Part shown: positions 36,321 through 45,047 of the stretch, piece after piece | Position numbering within the stretch: position 1 is the stretch's first letter | Layout: the number at the start of each line of letters is the position of its first letter | DNA from: Domibacillus sp. DTU_2020_1001157_1_SI_ALB_TIR_016 | GTDB lineage: Bacteria > Bacillota > Bacilli > Bacillales > Domibacillaceae | Reading direction: 5' to 3' | DNA length: 64,000 bases | Assembly: GCF_032341995.1 (NCBI RefSeq) | Contig: NZ_CP135439.1 | Span: 2,418,001-2,482,000 of the forward strand | Translations under genes and position numbers: made by a program | The notes under the pieces: model-generated | What the model was told of the DNA's origin: nothing | Seen by the model: only the letters and a program-made list of their open reading frames with translations | Database searches by the model: none

Positions 36321-37417
36321 CCTTTCATTTTTTGAAATGCCTGCTTGAGATCTGCAATTAAATCCTCCGCATGCTCGATCCCGATTGAAAAACGTAAAAG
36401 CCGGTTGCAGACGCCGTTTGCGACACGGATTTCTTCCGGTATATCCATGTGGGTTTGTGTGGCTGGATACGTCATAAGGCTCTCTACGCCGCCCAGGCTT
36501 TCCGCAAAGGAAATAATTTGCAAGTTTTGCAGGAATGCATTTACCCACTCTTCTGACTGTAAGCGGAATGACAGCATACCGCCCTGTCCCGGATATAAAA
36601 CGTCTGTAATATCATCATGCTCTTCCAAAAATGACGCAATTTTTCGACCGTTTTCTGTATGCTGCTTCATACGCAGGCTGAGCGTTTTCATGCCGCGGAC
36701 AAGCAGCCAGGAATCAAATGGCGCGAGCACGGCGCCGATTGCATTTTGAAAATCAAAAACACGAGCCGCCAGTTCTTCACCTTTTACAGCAATTAAGCCG
36801 GCCAGCAGGTCATTGTGCCCGCCAAGATATTTTGTGGCGCTGTGAAGAACAATATCGGCCCCCTGCTCAATAGGGCGCTGCAGCACTGGAGTATAAAATG
36901 TATTGTCCACAATCAGCAGCAGGCCGTGTTCTTTTGCAAAATCAGAAACGTCTTTGATGCTGATTTCGTTCATAAGCGGGTTGGTTGGTGTTTCCAAAAA
37001 GATCGCTTTTGTTTTCTCGGTTACCAATTTTTTTGTTTCACTCAGTGATTCAAAGCTATCATATGTAAAGTCGAGGCCAAACTTTTTCCAGGCTTTTTCA
37101 AATAAGCGGTACGTACCGCCGTACAAGTCAGCTGATACTAAGAAATGATCACCCGGCTCAAACAAAGACATTAAAGTATGGATAGCGGCCATGCCGGATG
37201 AAAAAGCAAATCCTGCATCTGCTCCTTCAAGATCAGCGATCGCTTTTTCGACAACCTCGCGCGTTGGGTTTCCTGTCCGCACGTAGTCATAGCCTGTTGA
37301 CATGCCAATTCCCTCGTGGCGATAAGCTGTTGAAAAATAAACAGGCGGATTCACTGTTCCAGTTGGATTGTTTGTACGGTTGCCGATTTGGGCAAGCTTT
37401 GTTTCAATATTTGTCAT
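36317..37417 (-). CDS. metI: Cystathionine gamma-synthase / O-acetylhomoserine thiolyase MetI
   Basis: 366 residues, same PLP family as MetC. PLP lysine in VLHSATKYLGGHNDLLAG; YVRTGNPTREVVEKA and ETPTNPLMNEI are conserved. Joins an activated homoserine with cysteine or sulfide, the first committed sulfur step of methionine synthesis. ATG 37417 follows AAAAGGAGCG. The SAM riboswitch terminator is 20-60 bases upstream. Confidence 0.92.
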   Translation of the reverse strand: MTNIETKLAQIGNRTNNPTGTVNPPVYFSTAYRHEGIGMSTGYDYVRTGNPTREVVEKAIADLEGADAGFAFSSGMAAIHTLMSLFEPGDHFLVSADLYGGTYRLFEKAWKKFGLDFTYDSFESLSETKKLVTEKTKAIFLETPTNPLMNEISIKDVSDFAKEHGLLLIVDNTFYTPVLQRPIEQGADIVLHSATKYLGGHNDLLAGLIAVKGEELAARVFDFQNAIGAVLAPFDSWLLVRGMKTLSLRMKQHTENGRKIASFLEEHDDITDVLYPGQGGMLSFRLQSEEWVNAFLQNLQIISFAESLGGVESLMTYPATQTHMDIPEEIRVANGVCNRLLRFSIGIEHAEDLIADLKQAFQKMKG

Positions 37418-37440
37418 TTCTATCGCTCCTTTTAATATAA

Positions 37441-37588
37441 AAAAAACAAGCCTCCATGGAAGAAGGCTTGTTTTTACACTTCTTCTCATCTCCCGGACGG
37501 TGTCAGTCCGCTGGATTTAGCACCTTTGCCGATACGGCCGGTTGCTGAAGCATCGTCGGGCCAGTCCCTCCGCTTCTCTTGATAAGGT
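37441..37588 (-). ncRNA. SAM (S-box) riboswitch with terminator, upstream of metI
   Basis: Minus strand shows the conserved SAM-I core: CTTATCAAGAGAAG, GGAGGGACTGGCCC, CAGCAACC, GGTGCTAAATCC and GGGAGATGAGAAG (aptamer about 37481-37588). It is followed by a terminator hairpin (AACAAGCC / GGCTTGTT, 37446-37473) and T run. SAM binding should stop transcription of metI-metC. Confidence 0.96.
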
Positions 37589-37678
37589 TTGTTTAATTGA
37601 TCTTATTTTCTAAATGTACAGGAAAAAAGAAAAGAACACAACCCTTTTATTTATCGGGACATTTTTTGCCCGATTCTA

Positions 37679-37707
37679 TTTACAACCCTTCTGAAAAGCG
37701 ATACAAT
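37679..37707 (+). promoter_or_regulatory. Promoter of malic enzyme gene
   Basis: TTTACA (37679-37684), 17-base spacer, TACAAT (37702-37707), a good sigma-A promoter about 90 bases upstream of the TTG start. Confidence 0.65.
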
Positions 37708-37795
37708 ACAAAAATAAATTTTCAGAAAATTTGAATCAGTTTCCGGTTTGCATTGCTATGAAAATCAGAAAACTGAACAGAAAAGGGGAATCACA

Positions 37796-39055
37796 TTGAA
37801 AGATTTACGTCAGGATGCACTTGACCTTCACCGTCACTATCAAGGAAAACTGGAAACAGCAGCGAAAATGGGCGTTACAGACTTAAACGATTTAAGCCTT
37901 GTTTATTCGCCGGGCGTGGCTGAACCCTGCCTTGAGATTCACGAAAACCCAGAAAATCTGTATGAGTATACGATGAAAGCTAACACAGTGGCAGTGGTAT
38001 CAGACGGTTCAGCTGTTCTCGGATTGGGAGATATCGGCGCCCATGCTTCCCTTCCCGTAATGGAGGGGAAAGCTATTTTATTTAAAAATTTTGGCGGTGT
38101 GGATGCTTTTCCGATTTGCATTAATAGCAGCGATCCAGAAGACATTATCCGAACTGTAAAACTTACTGCTTCATCCTTTGGAGGCATTAATTTAGAAGAT
38201 ATCAAAGCGCCCAACTGTTTTTTGATTGAGGAGCGTCTCAGAAAAGAAATGGATATTCCTGTTTTTCATGACGACCAGCACGGTACAGCGATCGTTACAG
38301 CCGCCGGTTTAATTAATGCGTTGAAAATTGTGGACAAGTCCTTTTCTGATATCAAAATTGTCATTAATGGCGCTGGTTCGGCTGGTATAGCCATCGCTAA
38401 ACTGCTTCAGGCATTTAACATAAAAAATATGATTATGTGTGATACGAAAGGAGCGATTTACGAGGGACGGACCGCTGGGATGAATCCGATTAAAGAAGAA
38501 ATTGCTTCGTTTACCAACCCGGATAAAGTAAGCGGACCGCTTGAGGAAGCGGTAAAGAACAGCGATGTGTTTATCGGTGTCTCTGCTGCCGGAGCACTGA
38601 CACCGGCTATGATTCAGACGATGAAGCAGGATGCGATTGTTTTTGCAATGGCCAACCCAACGCCGGAAATTCTGCCGGCAGATGCCAAAGCAGCCGGTGT
38701 ACGCGTGATCGGCACAGGCCGCTCTGACTTTCCAAATCAAGTCAACAATGTTTTAGCTTTTCCGGGCATTTTCCGAGGGGCGCTTGATACACGGGCTTCA
38801 GATATCAATGAGGAAATGAAAATGGCTGCTGCTTTTGCCATTGCCTCTCTTGTAGGTGATCAAGAACGCTCTGAGGAATATATTATTCCATCTGCATTTG
38901 ATCCGCGTGTAGCACCGGAAGTAGCTGCTGCTGTCGCGCAGGCAGCGATGGATACCGGCGTTGCGCGAAAACATGTTTCCGTTGAAGCAATCCGCCATAA
39001 AACGTACCAGCTTTCTTCCCTTCAAGTAAAGCCGGCAGCGATCTCACTTTCTTAA
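37796..39055 (+). CDS. NAD(P)-dependent malic enzyme (YtsJ-like)
   Basis: 419 residues, the short bacterial malic enzyme form close to B. subtilis YtsJ (410). Oxidative decarboxylation of malate to pyruvate. N-terminal YSPGVAEPC, catalytic-type Lys in MEGKAILFKNFGG, the metal-site IPVFHDDQHGTAIV and the Rossmann GAGSAGIAIA (about 185-195) are clear. TTG 37796 is chosen for AAAAGGGG seven bases upstream; an ATG 16 codons earlier lacks a site. Cofactor preference cannot be set from sequence. Confidence 0.92.
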   Translation: MKDLRQDALDLHRHYQGKLETAAKMGVTDLNDLSLVYSPGVAEPCLEIHENPENLYEYTMKANTVAVVSDGSAVLGLGDIGAHASLPVMEGKAILFKNFGGVDAFPICINSSDPEDIIRTVKLTASSFGGINLEDIKAPNCFLIEERLRKEMDIPVFHDDQHGTAIVTAAGLINALKIVDKSFSDIKIVINGAGSAGIAIAKLLQAFNIKNMIMCDTKGAIYEGRTAGMNPIKEEIASFTNPDKVSGPLEEAVKNSDVFIGVSAAGALTPAMIQTMKQDAIVFAMANPTPEILPADAKAAGVRVIGTGRSDFPNQVNNVLAFPGIFRGALDTRASDINEEMKMAAAFAIASLVGDQERSEEYIIPSAFDPRVAPEVAAAVAQAAMDTGVARKHVSVEAIRHKTYQLSSLQVKPAAISLS

Positions 39056-39065
39056 TTGTTATATC

Positions 39066-39095
39066 AAAAAACCCCTTCTATTTAGGGGTTTTTTT
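39066..39095 (+). terminator. Terminator of malic enzyme gene
   Basis: AACCCC / GGGGTT stem (39070-39075, 39085-39090) flanked by A and T runs, ten or so bases after the stop. Confidence 0.8.
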
Positions 39096-39100
39096 CAGTG

Positions 39101-39409
39101 TGTAGACAAAATCTTTCGCTTTAAAAAAGAGCCGATAAGTGGTGTTGAAGACCAATGAGCGAGGACTGAATAGACATTTTCTCTTTTTTAAACAGAAAGA
39201 TACGACCTTATTCATGCTATACAATCTTGTTGCAAGCCACTTGGCGGCGGGAGGGCGGCGCAGACTCCTATGGGACGAGCGGGCAGCTGAGACCAGTGCA
39301 GCCGCCAGGCGAAGCCGGGCTCAGCGCCTGCCCCATGGAAAGCGGAGCTGCCTGGACGCCGCCGCTCCCTCCCATTCATGTGCACGGTCATCAACATAAT
39401 TTGTCTACA
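39101..39409. repeat. GC-rich palindromic repeat element flanked by 10-bp inverted repeats
   Basis: The 507-base gap between malic enzyme and the next gene has no credible gene. It is bounded by perfect inverted repeats TGTAGACAAA (39101-39110) and TTTGTCTACA (39400-39409). Inside, about 39243-39375 is strongly GC-rich in an AT-rich surrounding and folds back on itself: GGGAGGGCGGCG near the left, a CGCCGC...CTCCC partner at 39357-39373, and CTGAG / CTCAG with GGGCAG / CTGCCC nearer the centre. It resembles dispersed GC-rich hairpin repeats seen between genes in Bacillaceae. Open frames in it are chance. Confidence 0.65.
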
Positions 39410-39562
39410 GTCTGAAAGAAACTCTTCTATGAGACTGTTTATGGCATATAAATTAAGGTAATGTAAATAAATATCATTTAATTATTAATTTATTGTAAAG
39501 TTTGTGTTAAGATATAAATAGAAGTATTGACAAATGGAATGGAGGAAGGAGTGGAATGAGCT

Positions 39563-39838
39563 ATGACAGTAGCTGAATTTTACGGAGGAGTTGAGTATTC
39601 TGTTACGCAATTTGCGATACAGCTTACAAACGAAATAAAGGAAAAAATCGTTAAGCGCGATTTATTTTATAAAGAACAAATTACCCACTATATCGAATGC
39701 CACGCATTACGCTTTATTCAATCATTAACCCTCTCACCGGCCGTTTCAGCTGTGATGAAAAAGGAAATCATCCATCATGTGCTTTTCAAGCTGAAACCGG
39801 TTATGAACCGTCATGTTGTTTTCCAAGTAATCAAATAA
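39563..39838 (+). CDS. Small protein of unknown function
   Basis: 91 residues, predicted mostly helical, neutral to basic, no signal peptide and no membrane segment; six His residues, three of them in the C-terminal third (IIHHVLFKLKPVMNRHVV). I do not recognise a family. ATG 39563 follows GGAGGAAGGAG by about 12 bases. The upstream region is AT-rich with a TATAAA element. It ends exactly at a strong terminator, which supports a real gene. Confidence 0.65.
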   Translation: MTVAEFYGGVEYSVTQFAIQLTNEIKEKIVKRDLFYKEQITHYIECHALRFIQSLTLSPAVSAVMKKEIIHHVLFKLKPVMNRHVVFQVIK

Positions 39839-39865
39839 AAAAGCACCCGCGACGGGTGCTTTTTT
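39839..39865. terminator. Bidirectional terminator
   Basis: AAAAGCACCCG / CGGGTGCTTTT 11-bp stem with a 3-base loop between convergent genes. Confidence 0.92.
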
Positions 39866-39867
39866 CG

Positions 39868-40404
39868 TTACCATTGATGTTTACGCCGATTGATTTCACG
39901 CCGATTGTAAATTTGTTTTTTTTGTTCTGATTTTCGCAGTCCGTCTTCAATTTTTGCAGAGACAATGCCCAGGAGAATGCCTAGCAGGGCGCCTGCCCCT
40001 ACTTCGACCGGCTGGTGGCCGAGCAATTCCTTTAATTCTTTTTCGCGCTGCACGTATTGAAAACTCGGAAATTCACCGGAAAATTTAGCAAGATTGTCTT
40101 CAAGATCATTGACCAGCTGGGCAATTTCTCCCGTATGACGGCGGATGCCTTGAGCATCATACATTACAATGACACCAAAAACAGTTGCTAATGCTGTTTC
40201 CGTGTGGCGCCATCCTTTATTTGCAGCCACATAAGAAGCCAGTGCCGACACGCCGGCCGAGTGAGAGCTTGGCATACCGCCTGTTGTAAAGGCTTGTTTT
40301 ACATCCCAATTGCCACTTACTTTTTTATGAGTAAAGATTTTCAGCCCTTGCGCAATGCCGATCGCTGACAGCGCTGTTAAAATACCACGGTTCATTTTTT
40401 CCAT
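39868..40404 (-). CDS. yuiD: YuiD family divergent PAP2-like membrane protein (DUF212)
   Basis: 178 residues with three to four hydrophobic segments. The phosphatase-like motif TGGMPSSHSAG (about residue 40) and YDAQGIRRHTGEIAQ are the DUF212 signatures; B. subtilis YuiD is 158 residues. Role unknown, possibly a lipid phosphatase relative. ATG 40404 follows GGAGG at seven bases; the extra upstream frame lacks a site. The C-terminal tail is basic. It lies 88 bases after a lipid kinase gene on the same strand. Confidence 0.85.
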   Translation of the reverse strand: MEKMNRGILTALSAIGIAQGLKIFTHKKVSGNWDVKQAFTTGGMPSSHSAGVSALASYVAANKGWRHTETALATVFGVIVMYDAQGIRRHTGEIAQLVNDLEDNLAKFSGEFPSFQYVQREKELKELLGHQPVEVGAGALLGILLGIVSAKIEDGLRKSEQKKQIYNRREINRRKHQW

Positions 40405-40492
40405 TCCTACGCCTCCACTTCGCTTGTGCACATATCTTCTCCTTTTTTCATACCCAAAACCCGGCTCTAATATGCAAACAAGTTTCATTTTG

Positions 40493-41392
40493 TTACGTAG
40501 TGATGATGAGATAAATAGCTTTTTCTTGAATAGAAATGGCAGCAGGCGTCATGCCAATTACTTCACCATCAACCATTACCGGCACCGGCCGGCTCGTTTG
40601 AACCATGATACTTTTTCCTTTTTTATAGGCAACCCCTGCACGCAGTACCGGGTCCCCTTTCATAAGAAGTGGAAACAGCCGAAAAAGCAGCCGTCTTCTC
40701 GACACAGTATGCACAAGTGTAACGTCGGCTACTCCATCAATAGGATGGGCATATGGACAAATGACAAGCCCTCCCCCATACAAAGACGTATTGCCGCTTG
40801 CGATCATCCAGGTGTGGTCTGATATGTATTGATCCTCATCAATCGTAACAATGCTTTTAAATGGCTTGTAGCGAATAATGGATGAAAGGGCGCTGAGCTT
40901 ATAAGATAGGCCGCCTGCCCCAAGTTTATGAAGCGTTTTTTTATAAAAAGCCCGGGCTGCCTGTCCGGCAATATGAGCATCCAGGCCAATACCGGAAACC
41001 GTCAGCCCAAAGCTGTTGTTGACTTTCAACACATCAATCTGCTGCGGAGTTTTTGACAGCAGGCCTTCTACAAAAGCATGTGGATTTTTCGTCAAGCCAA
41101 ACATACGGGCGAGATCATTTCCCGACCCGGCCGGAAGTAAAGCAGCCACTGTATCCGCGTAAACAAGGTCCTGTATAACCGCGTGAAAGGTTCCGTCGCC
41201 GCCGATCACTCCCACAGCTTTTATCTTTTTTTCTTTCATCCGCTTCCAAATAAACTCACGGGCTGCTACGTCCGAACCTCCCACAAGCGCTTCATAAGGA
41301 ATCTGTTTCTTTTTTAAAATACCCTCAACTTTTTTCCACAAAAAAACCGCCTGTCCGTTTCCGGAAGACGGGTTGATAATAAATAGGTACAT
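40493..41392 (-). CDS. Diacylglycerol/lipid kinase family protein (YtlR-like)
   Basis: 299 residues. The DAGK catalytic domain shows FIINPSSGNG at the N-terminus, GVIGGDGTFHAVIQDL (GGDGT nucleotide loop, about 60-75) and LPAGSGNDLARMFG. Phosphorylates a lipid, probably diacylglycerol or a related species. It matches the YtlR group better than the essential DgkB, judged from memory. Upstream of yuiD, possibly co-transcribed; a lipid kinase next to a PAP2-like protein is suggestive of linked lipid phosphate turnover. Confidence 0.87.
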   Translation of the reverse strand: MYLFIINPSSGNGQAVFLWKKVEGILKKKQIPYEALVGGSDVAAREFIWKRMKEKKIKAVGVIGGDGTFHAVIQDLVYADTVAALLPAGSGNDLARMFGLTKNPHAFVEGLLSKTPQQIDVLKVNNSFGLTVSGIGLDAHIAGQAARAFYKKTLHKLGAGGLSYKLSALSSIIRYKPFKSIVTIDEDQYISDHTWMIASGNTSLYGGGLVICPYAHPIDGVADVTLVHTVSRRRLLFRLFPLLMKGDPVLRAGVAYKKGKSIMVQTSRPVPVMVDGEVIGMTPAAISIQEKAIYLIITT

Positions 41393-41464
41393 TGCTTCAC
41401 CCGGCCTCGTTCCAAATGCGTTTTTCTTATCATAGCACGAAAAAAGGCCTGCTGGTTTGCTTTT

Positions 41465-42094
41465 TTATAAGAAGCTGTTTTGTAAAAGTGCTGCAGCGGA
41501 AGCAGGATTTTCAGCCAGGCTGATGGCCGTAATCACAGATACTCCGTCGGCTCCGGCCTCGATGACCTCTTCCGCGTTTTCAAGCGTAATGCCGCCAATA
41601 CCGACTACCGGAAACTGTGGATAACGCTCTTTCATACGGCGGATTAAGCCCGTGCCTGCCACCGGGCGGGTATCCGTTTTCGTTGCGGTGGCATATACTG
41701 GACCGGTCCCGACATAATCAGCTCCATCTTTTATCGCTTGTTCAAATTCTTCCATCGTATGAACGGATACTCCGACAATACCGCCTTTTAGCTTCTCACG
41801 TACGATGGATGCCGCTTCATCTTCCTGGCCAATATGAACACCGTCTGCACCAATGTCGACGGCAAGCTCAATATCATCATTGACAATAAACGGGATGCCC
41901 GCTTCCCGGCAGATCGCCTGAAGGCGCTGCGCGGTTTGTTTTTTGGCAGCTCCCGTGAGCGCATTCTTTCCTTTTTCCCGGAACTGAAACATCGTAATGC
42001 CGCCGGCAATGGCTTCCTGCAGGATGGTTTCAATCGGCCGCGGGCAGTTCGGCGTACCGGCGATAAAATACACAGCCAGCTGCTCGTTTCTCAT
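41465..42094 (-). CDS. thiE: Thiamine-phosphate synthase ThiE
   Basis: 209 residues, TIM barrel that joins HMP-PP with thiazole phosphate to give thiamine phosphate. Motifs FQFREKG, VNDDIELA, GVHIGQED, GPVYATATKTD and VVGIGGIT are conserved. ATG 42094 follows GGGGAGG and overlaps the thiD stop by four bases; ten residues of upstream frame are discarded. Last gene of thiW-thiM-thiD-thiE. Confidence 0.95.
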   Translation of the reverse strand: MRNEQLAVYFIAGTPNCPRPIETILQEAIAGGITMFQFREKGKNALTGAAKKQTAQRLQAICREAGIPFIVNDDIELAVDIGADGVHIGQEDEAASIVREKLKGGIVGVSVHTMEEFEQAIKDGADYVGTGPVYATATKTDTRPVAGTGLIRRMKERYPQFPVVGIGGITLENAEEVIEAGADGVSVITAISLAENPASAAALLQNSFL

Positions 42095-42897
42095 AGCTGT
42101 CCTCCCCGCTGGCGATGTGCCCAATGATTAGTCGGTCCATGGCCTTCTCCGATATGAAGACCGTCTTCAATCGCCGCCTGAATAAAAGATTTAGCCGTTT
42201 GAGCCGCCGCGTGGACAGAGGCACCCTTTGCAATCTCTGCGGTCATAGCTGCTGAAAAAGTACAGCCGGTCCCGTGAGTGTCTTTTGTATCAATCCGCCG
42301 GCCGGTAAACATGTGGAACTCCTCCCCGTCATATAAAAGGTCGGATGTTTGATCTCCTTCCTCATGACCGCCTTTAATCAAGACGTTTTTCACCCCGTAA
42401 GAAGCAATCCGCTTTGCCGCTTCTTTTTTATCAGCTTCTGAACGAATGGCCATTCCTGTCAGCACTTCTGCTTCAGGAATATTAGGGGTCACAACAAGCG
42501 CAAGCGGAAGCAAAACCTTTTTTAATGCTTCAGATGCTTCCTTCTGTAGCAATGAGGCACCCCCTTTGGCAATCATCACAGGGTCAATGACAAGATTGTG
42601 GCACTCGTATTTCCGGAGTGTCCAGGCAGCGGCTTCAATAATGCCAGCCGAAAACAGCATCCCTGTTTTCACGGCATTTACTCCGATGTCTGACAGTACC
42701 ACTTCAATTTGCTTTTCTACAGCTTCAGCTTCGATCGGATACACACCGTGTACGCCGAGTGTGTTTTGTGCTGTAACAGCCGTTAAAGCGGACGTGCCGT
42801 ACACACCCAATTCTTGAAATGTTTTTAAATCCGCTTGAATGCCAGCGCCGCCTCCGCTGTCAGATCCTGCAATGGTTAATGCTTTGGCTACTGTCAT
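42091..42897 (-). CDS. thiD: Hydroxymethylpyrimidine / phosphomethylpyrimidine kinase ThiD
   Basis: 268 residues, ribokinase fold. TIAGSDSGGGAGIQADLK (about 7-24) and the C-terminal DTHGTGCTFSAA (anion hole and catalytic Asp/Cys region) identify it. Phosphorylates HMP twice. It starts one base after the thiM stop and overlaps thiE by four bases. Confidence 0.95.
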   Translation of the reverse strand: MTVAKALTIAGSDSGGGAGIQADLKTFQELGVYGTSALTAVTAQNTLGVHGVYPIEAEAVEKQIEVVLSDIGVNAVKTGMLFSAGIIEAAAWTLRKYECHNLVIDPVMIAKGGASLLQKEASEALKKVLLPLALVVTPNIPEAEVLTGMAIRSEADKKEAAKRIASYGVKNVLIKGGHEEGDQTSDLLYDGEEFHMFTGRRIDTKDTHGTGCTFSAAMTAEIAKGASVHAAAQTAKSFIQAAIEDGLHIGEGHGPTNHWAHRQRGGQL

Positions 42898-42898
42898 A

Positions 42899-43699
42899 TT
42901 AAAGCACCTCTACTTTTCCGTTTTCGATTATGTCCTGGCTGCTTGTTTGATAAAGTTGATTGATAAACCCGGCAGCAAACGTACCCGGTCCGTCTGCACC
43001 CGGCGCAGCGGCAGCACGTTCCGCAGCCACACCATAAAAGGACAGCGCTGCTGCAGCTGCTTTTGCGTAGTTTTTTTCAACCGCGCAGAAAGAAGCAATT
43101 ACAGCCCCAAGAAGACAGCCTGTCCCTGTAACGCGCGTTAAAATAGGATGGCCGTTTTGAATGGCATATGCTTCTTCCCCAAACACACTGTCTTCCTTGC
43201 CGGTAATCACACAAGTAAGGTTCAGCAGTTCGGCTGCTTCCCTTGCCAGTTTGCGCACATCTTCATTTCCGCCGCCGTCTACTCCTTTTACTTCAACGGA
43301 CCGTCCGCACAGCACGGCAACTTCTCCTGCATTCCCGCGCAGTACATCCACTTTTACCTCTGATAAAATGCGCTTGGCGCTTTCTGTGCGAAATGGAGTG
43401 GCTCCTGCCCCAACGGGATCAAACAAAACAGGAATCCCTTTTTCATTCGCTGCTTTCCCTGCTAAAATCATGGCTTCTACCTTAGAAGCTGAAAGTGTAC
43501 CGATATTGAGGACAACGGCAGACGCAATACGGGCCATATCTGCTGCTTCTTCCACGGCATCAGCCATAACCGGGGAAGCACCCAGTGCAAGCAGGCCGTT
43601 TGCCGTAAAGTTTGTCACAACAGTGTTGGTTAAATTGTGAATAAGCGGCTTTTCCGCTCTTACTTTTTGGAGCAGCTGAGCTGCATCGTGATTATTCAT
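42899..43699 (-). CDS. thiM: Hydroxyethylthiazole kinase ThiM
   Basis: 266 residues. [20 protein letters not shown] near the N-terminus, [11 protein letters not shown] and [12 protein letters not shown] are ThiM signatures. Salvages thiazole. Start ATG 43699 overlaps the thiW stop by one base (TAATG); the long upstream open frame in this phase runs through thiW and is not coding. Confidence 0.95.
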   Translation of the reverse strand: MNNHDAAQLLQKVRAEKPLIHNLTNTVVTNFTANGLLALGASPVMADAVEEAADMARIASAVVLNIGTLSASKVEAMILAGKAANEKGIPVLFDPVGAGATPFRTESAKRILSEVKVDVLRGNAGEVAVLCGRSVEVKGVDGGGNEDVRKLAREAAELLNLTCVITGKEDSVFGEEAYAIQNGHPILTRVTGTGCLLGAVIASFCAVEKNYAKAAAAALSFYGVAAERAAAAPGADGPGTFAAGFINQLYQTSSQDIIENGKVEVL

Positions 43700-44196
43700 T
43701 AGAAATGATCCTTTCGTTGAAACATTCTTGTTTTTTTCAAGCGGACGGCCAGGAGAAGACCAAGCACGGCCCCTGTCACGCTGCTGATGAGAAATGCCGG
43801 CATAAAGGCAAATGCGGCTGCTTTCATACCGAGAAATAAGTTGGCGATCGGTACAGCTACAAGCGAAGCGATCACGCCGGTTCCTGCTATTTCTCCCACT
43901 GCGGCAAGAGAAGGCTTCTTCCATTTTTGATAAGCATACCCGGCCAAAACGGCACCAATCATACTGCCTGGAAAAGCGAGAATCGTTCCAAGCCCTAATA
44001 GATTACGAACAGCTGCAATTAAAAAAGCGATGATGACTGCCGGGCCGGGACCGAGCAAAATGGCCGCCAGCACATTGATGGCATGCTGGACGGGAAAGGC
44101 TTTCGCCGCCCCTGCCGGAAACCAGATAAAAGTGGCGCCGAGAACGCCAATTGCGGCCAGGAGAGACATTACCGCCATTTTTTTAGGGGTAAACAA
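43699..44196 (-). CDS. thiW: ECF transporter S component ThiW
   Basis: 165 residues with about five to six hydrophobic helices; ThiW family substrate-binding membrane subunit of an energy-coupling-factor transporter, expected to import hydroxyethylthiazole for ThiM. TTG 44196 has AGGAGG nine bases upstream. It is the first gene behind the TPP riboswitch; the shared ECF module (EcfAA'T) must be encoded elsewhere. Confidence 0.88.
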   Translation of the reverse strand: MFTPKKMAVMSLLAAIGVLGATFIWFPAGAAKAFPVQHAINVLAAILLGPGPAVIIAFLIAAVRNLLGLGTILAFPGSMIGAVLAGYAYQKWKKPSLAAVGEIAGTGVIASLVAVPIANLFLGMKAAAFAFMPAFLISSVTGAVLGLLLAVRLKKTRMFQRKDHF

Positions 44197-44217
44197 CTGA
44201 TTTTTCCTCCTTCATAC

Positions 44218-44348
44218 AAAAAACGGCTCAGCAATACGCTGAACCGTTTTTTCGTCAGTGATTGCTACTTCCCTACGCCGGCATGATCCGGATCAGGTTA
44301 TTGGGGTTAAGGACATTCCTCTCTCAGCCTGAAGGCACCCCCAGTAGG
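44218..44348 (-). ncRNA. TPP (THI-box) riboswitch with terminator
   Basis: Minus strand contains ACTGGGGGTGCC, GGCTGAGAG, ACCTGATCCGGATCATGCC and GGCGTAGGGAAGT, the conserved TPP aptamer (about 44265-44348), followed by an AACGGTTCAGC / GCTGAGCCGTT hairpin and T run (44218-44250). Thiamine pyrophosphate should terminate transcription ahead of thiW. Confidence 0.96.
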
Positions 44349-44429
44349 CTTTTATATATGATGTGTTTTATTTTTACACAGTTGTATGAACCTCGTCAAC
44401 TGCACATCCGAAATACTCATTTTTTCCAT

Positions 44430-44455
44430 AAAAAAACCGGCAAAAGCCGGCTTTA
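44430..44455 (-). terminator. Terminator of ppiB
   Basis: GCCGGC stem with an AAAA loop (44436-44451) followed on the minus strand by a T run; ends a few bases from the ppiB stop. Confidence 0.85.
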
Positions 44456-44463
44456 GTGCATCA

Positions 44464-44901
44464 TTACACGTCGAATACTTCTACTTTTTCCATTACATCG
44501 CCATTTTTCATAGACTTTACAGCTTCGATGCCTGATGTTACCTGGCCAAAAACAGTATGAACGCCATTCAAATGAGGCTGCGGCTCATGAACGATAAAGA
44601 ACTGGCTGCCGCCTGTGTCTTTTCCTGCATGTGCCATAGATAGAGACCCTTCCTGATGTGTATGCGGGTTTCCTTCTGTTTCGCATTTGATTGTGTAACC
44701 CGGACCGCCCATTCCTGTTCCAGTCGGATCGCCGCCCTGGCTTACAAATCCCGGAATAACACGGTGGAATACAACACCGTTATAAAATCCTTCATTCGCT
44801 AGTTTCTCGAAGTTTTCTACTGTACCTGGTGCTGCCTCCGGAAACAAGTCGAATTCGATTTTCGCTCCGTCTTTCATTTGAATATAGCCTTTTTTCGCCA
44901 A
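44464..44901 (-). CDS. ppiB: Peptidyl-prolyl cis-trans isomerase PpiB (cyclophilin)
   Basis: 145 residues, cytoplasmic cyclophilin. [19 protein letters not shown] contains the active-site Arg and Phe; [10 protein letters not shown] and [21 protein letters not shown] complete the signature, nearly identical to B. subtilis PpiB. TTG 44901 is chosen because AAAGGAG lies 8 bases upstream and the family start aligns; the upstream ATG frame adds an unrelated 16 residues. Confidence 0.95.
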   Translation of the reverse strand: MAKKGYIQMKDGAKIEFDLFPEAAPGTVENFEKLANEGFYNGVVFHRVIPGFVSQGGDPTGTGMGGPGYTIKCETEGNPHTHQEGSLSMAHAGKDTGGSQFFIVHEPQPHLNGVHTVFGQVTSGIEAVKSMKNGDVMEKVEVFDV

Positions 44902-45017
44902 AGTAATCGCTCCTTTAAATTTAATCTTCCTTATCATACCACGCACCATTCGATTTTAAAACAAGAGTGTTTTGAAGCAGAAATGTTTTCCGCTTTCATC
45001 GAATCTCGTTTTCTCTT

Positions 45018-45023
45018 ATAATA
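45018..45023 (+). promoter_or_regulatory. Likely -10 of ftsH-like gene
   Basis: A consensus TATAAT lies 25 bases upstream of the start; a weak -35 TTTCAT is 17 bases further upstream. Confidence 0.45.
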
Positions 45024-45047
45024 GAGAGAGACTAAAAAGGGAGTGTG

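Noticed and set aside
35163..36548. 461-residue MetC frame
   Set aside because: The extra 76 residues overlap metI in another phase; true start is the ATGA overlap at 36320.
39139..39415. Open frames within the GC-rich repeat
   Set aside because: They arise from GC-rich palindromic sequence without ribosome sites; composition is low-complexity.
41441..41470. Terminator after thiE
   Set aside because: The possible GC/GC stem is weak and unbalanced; left out as unsupported.
42899..43924. Long ThiM frame starting inside thiW
   Set aside because: The N-terminal 75 residues are thiW read in another phase; ThiM homology begins at ATG 43699 with a TAATG overlap.
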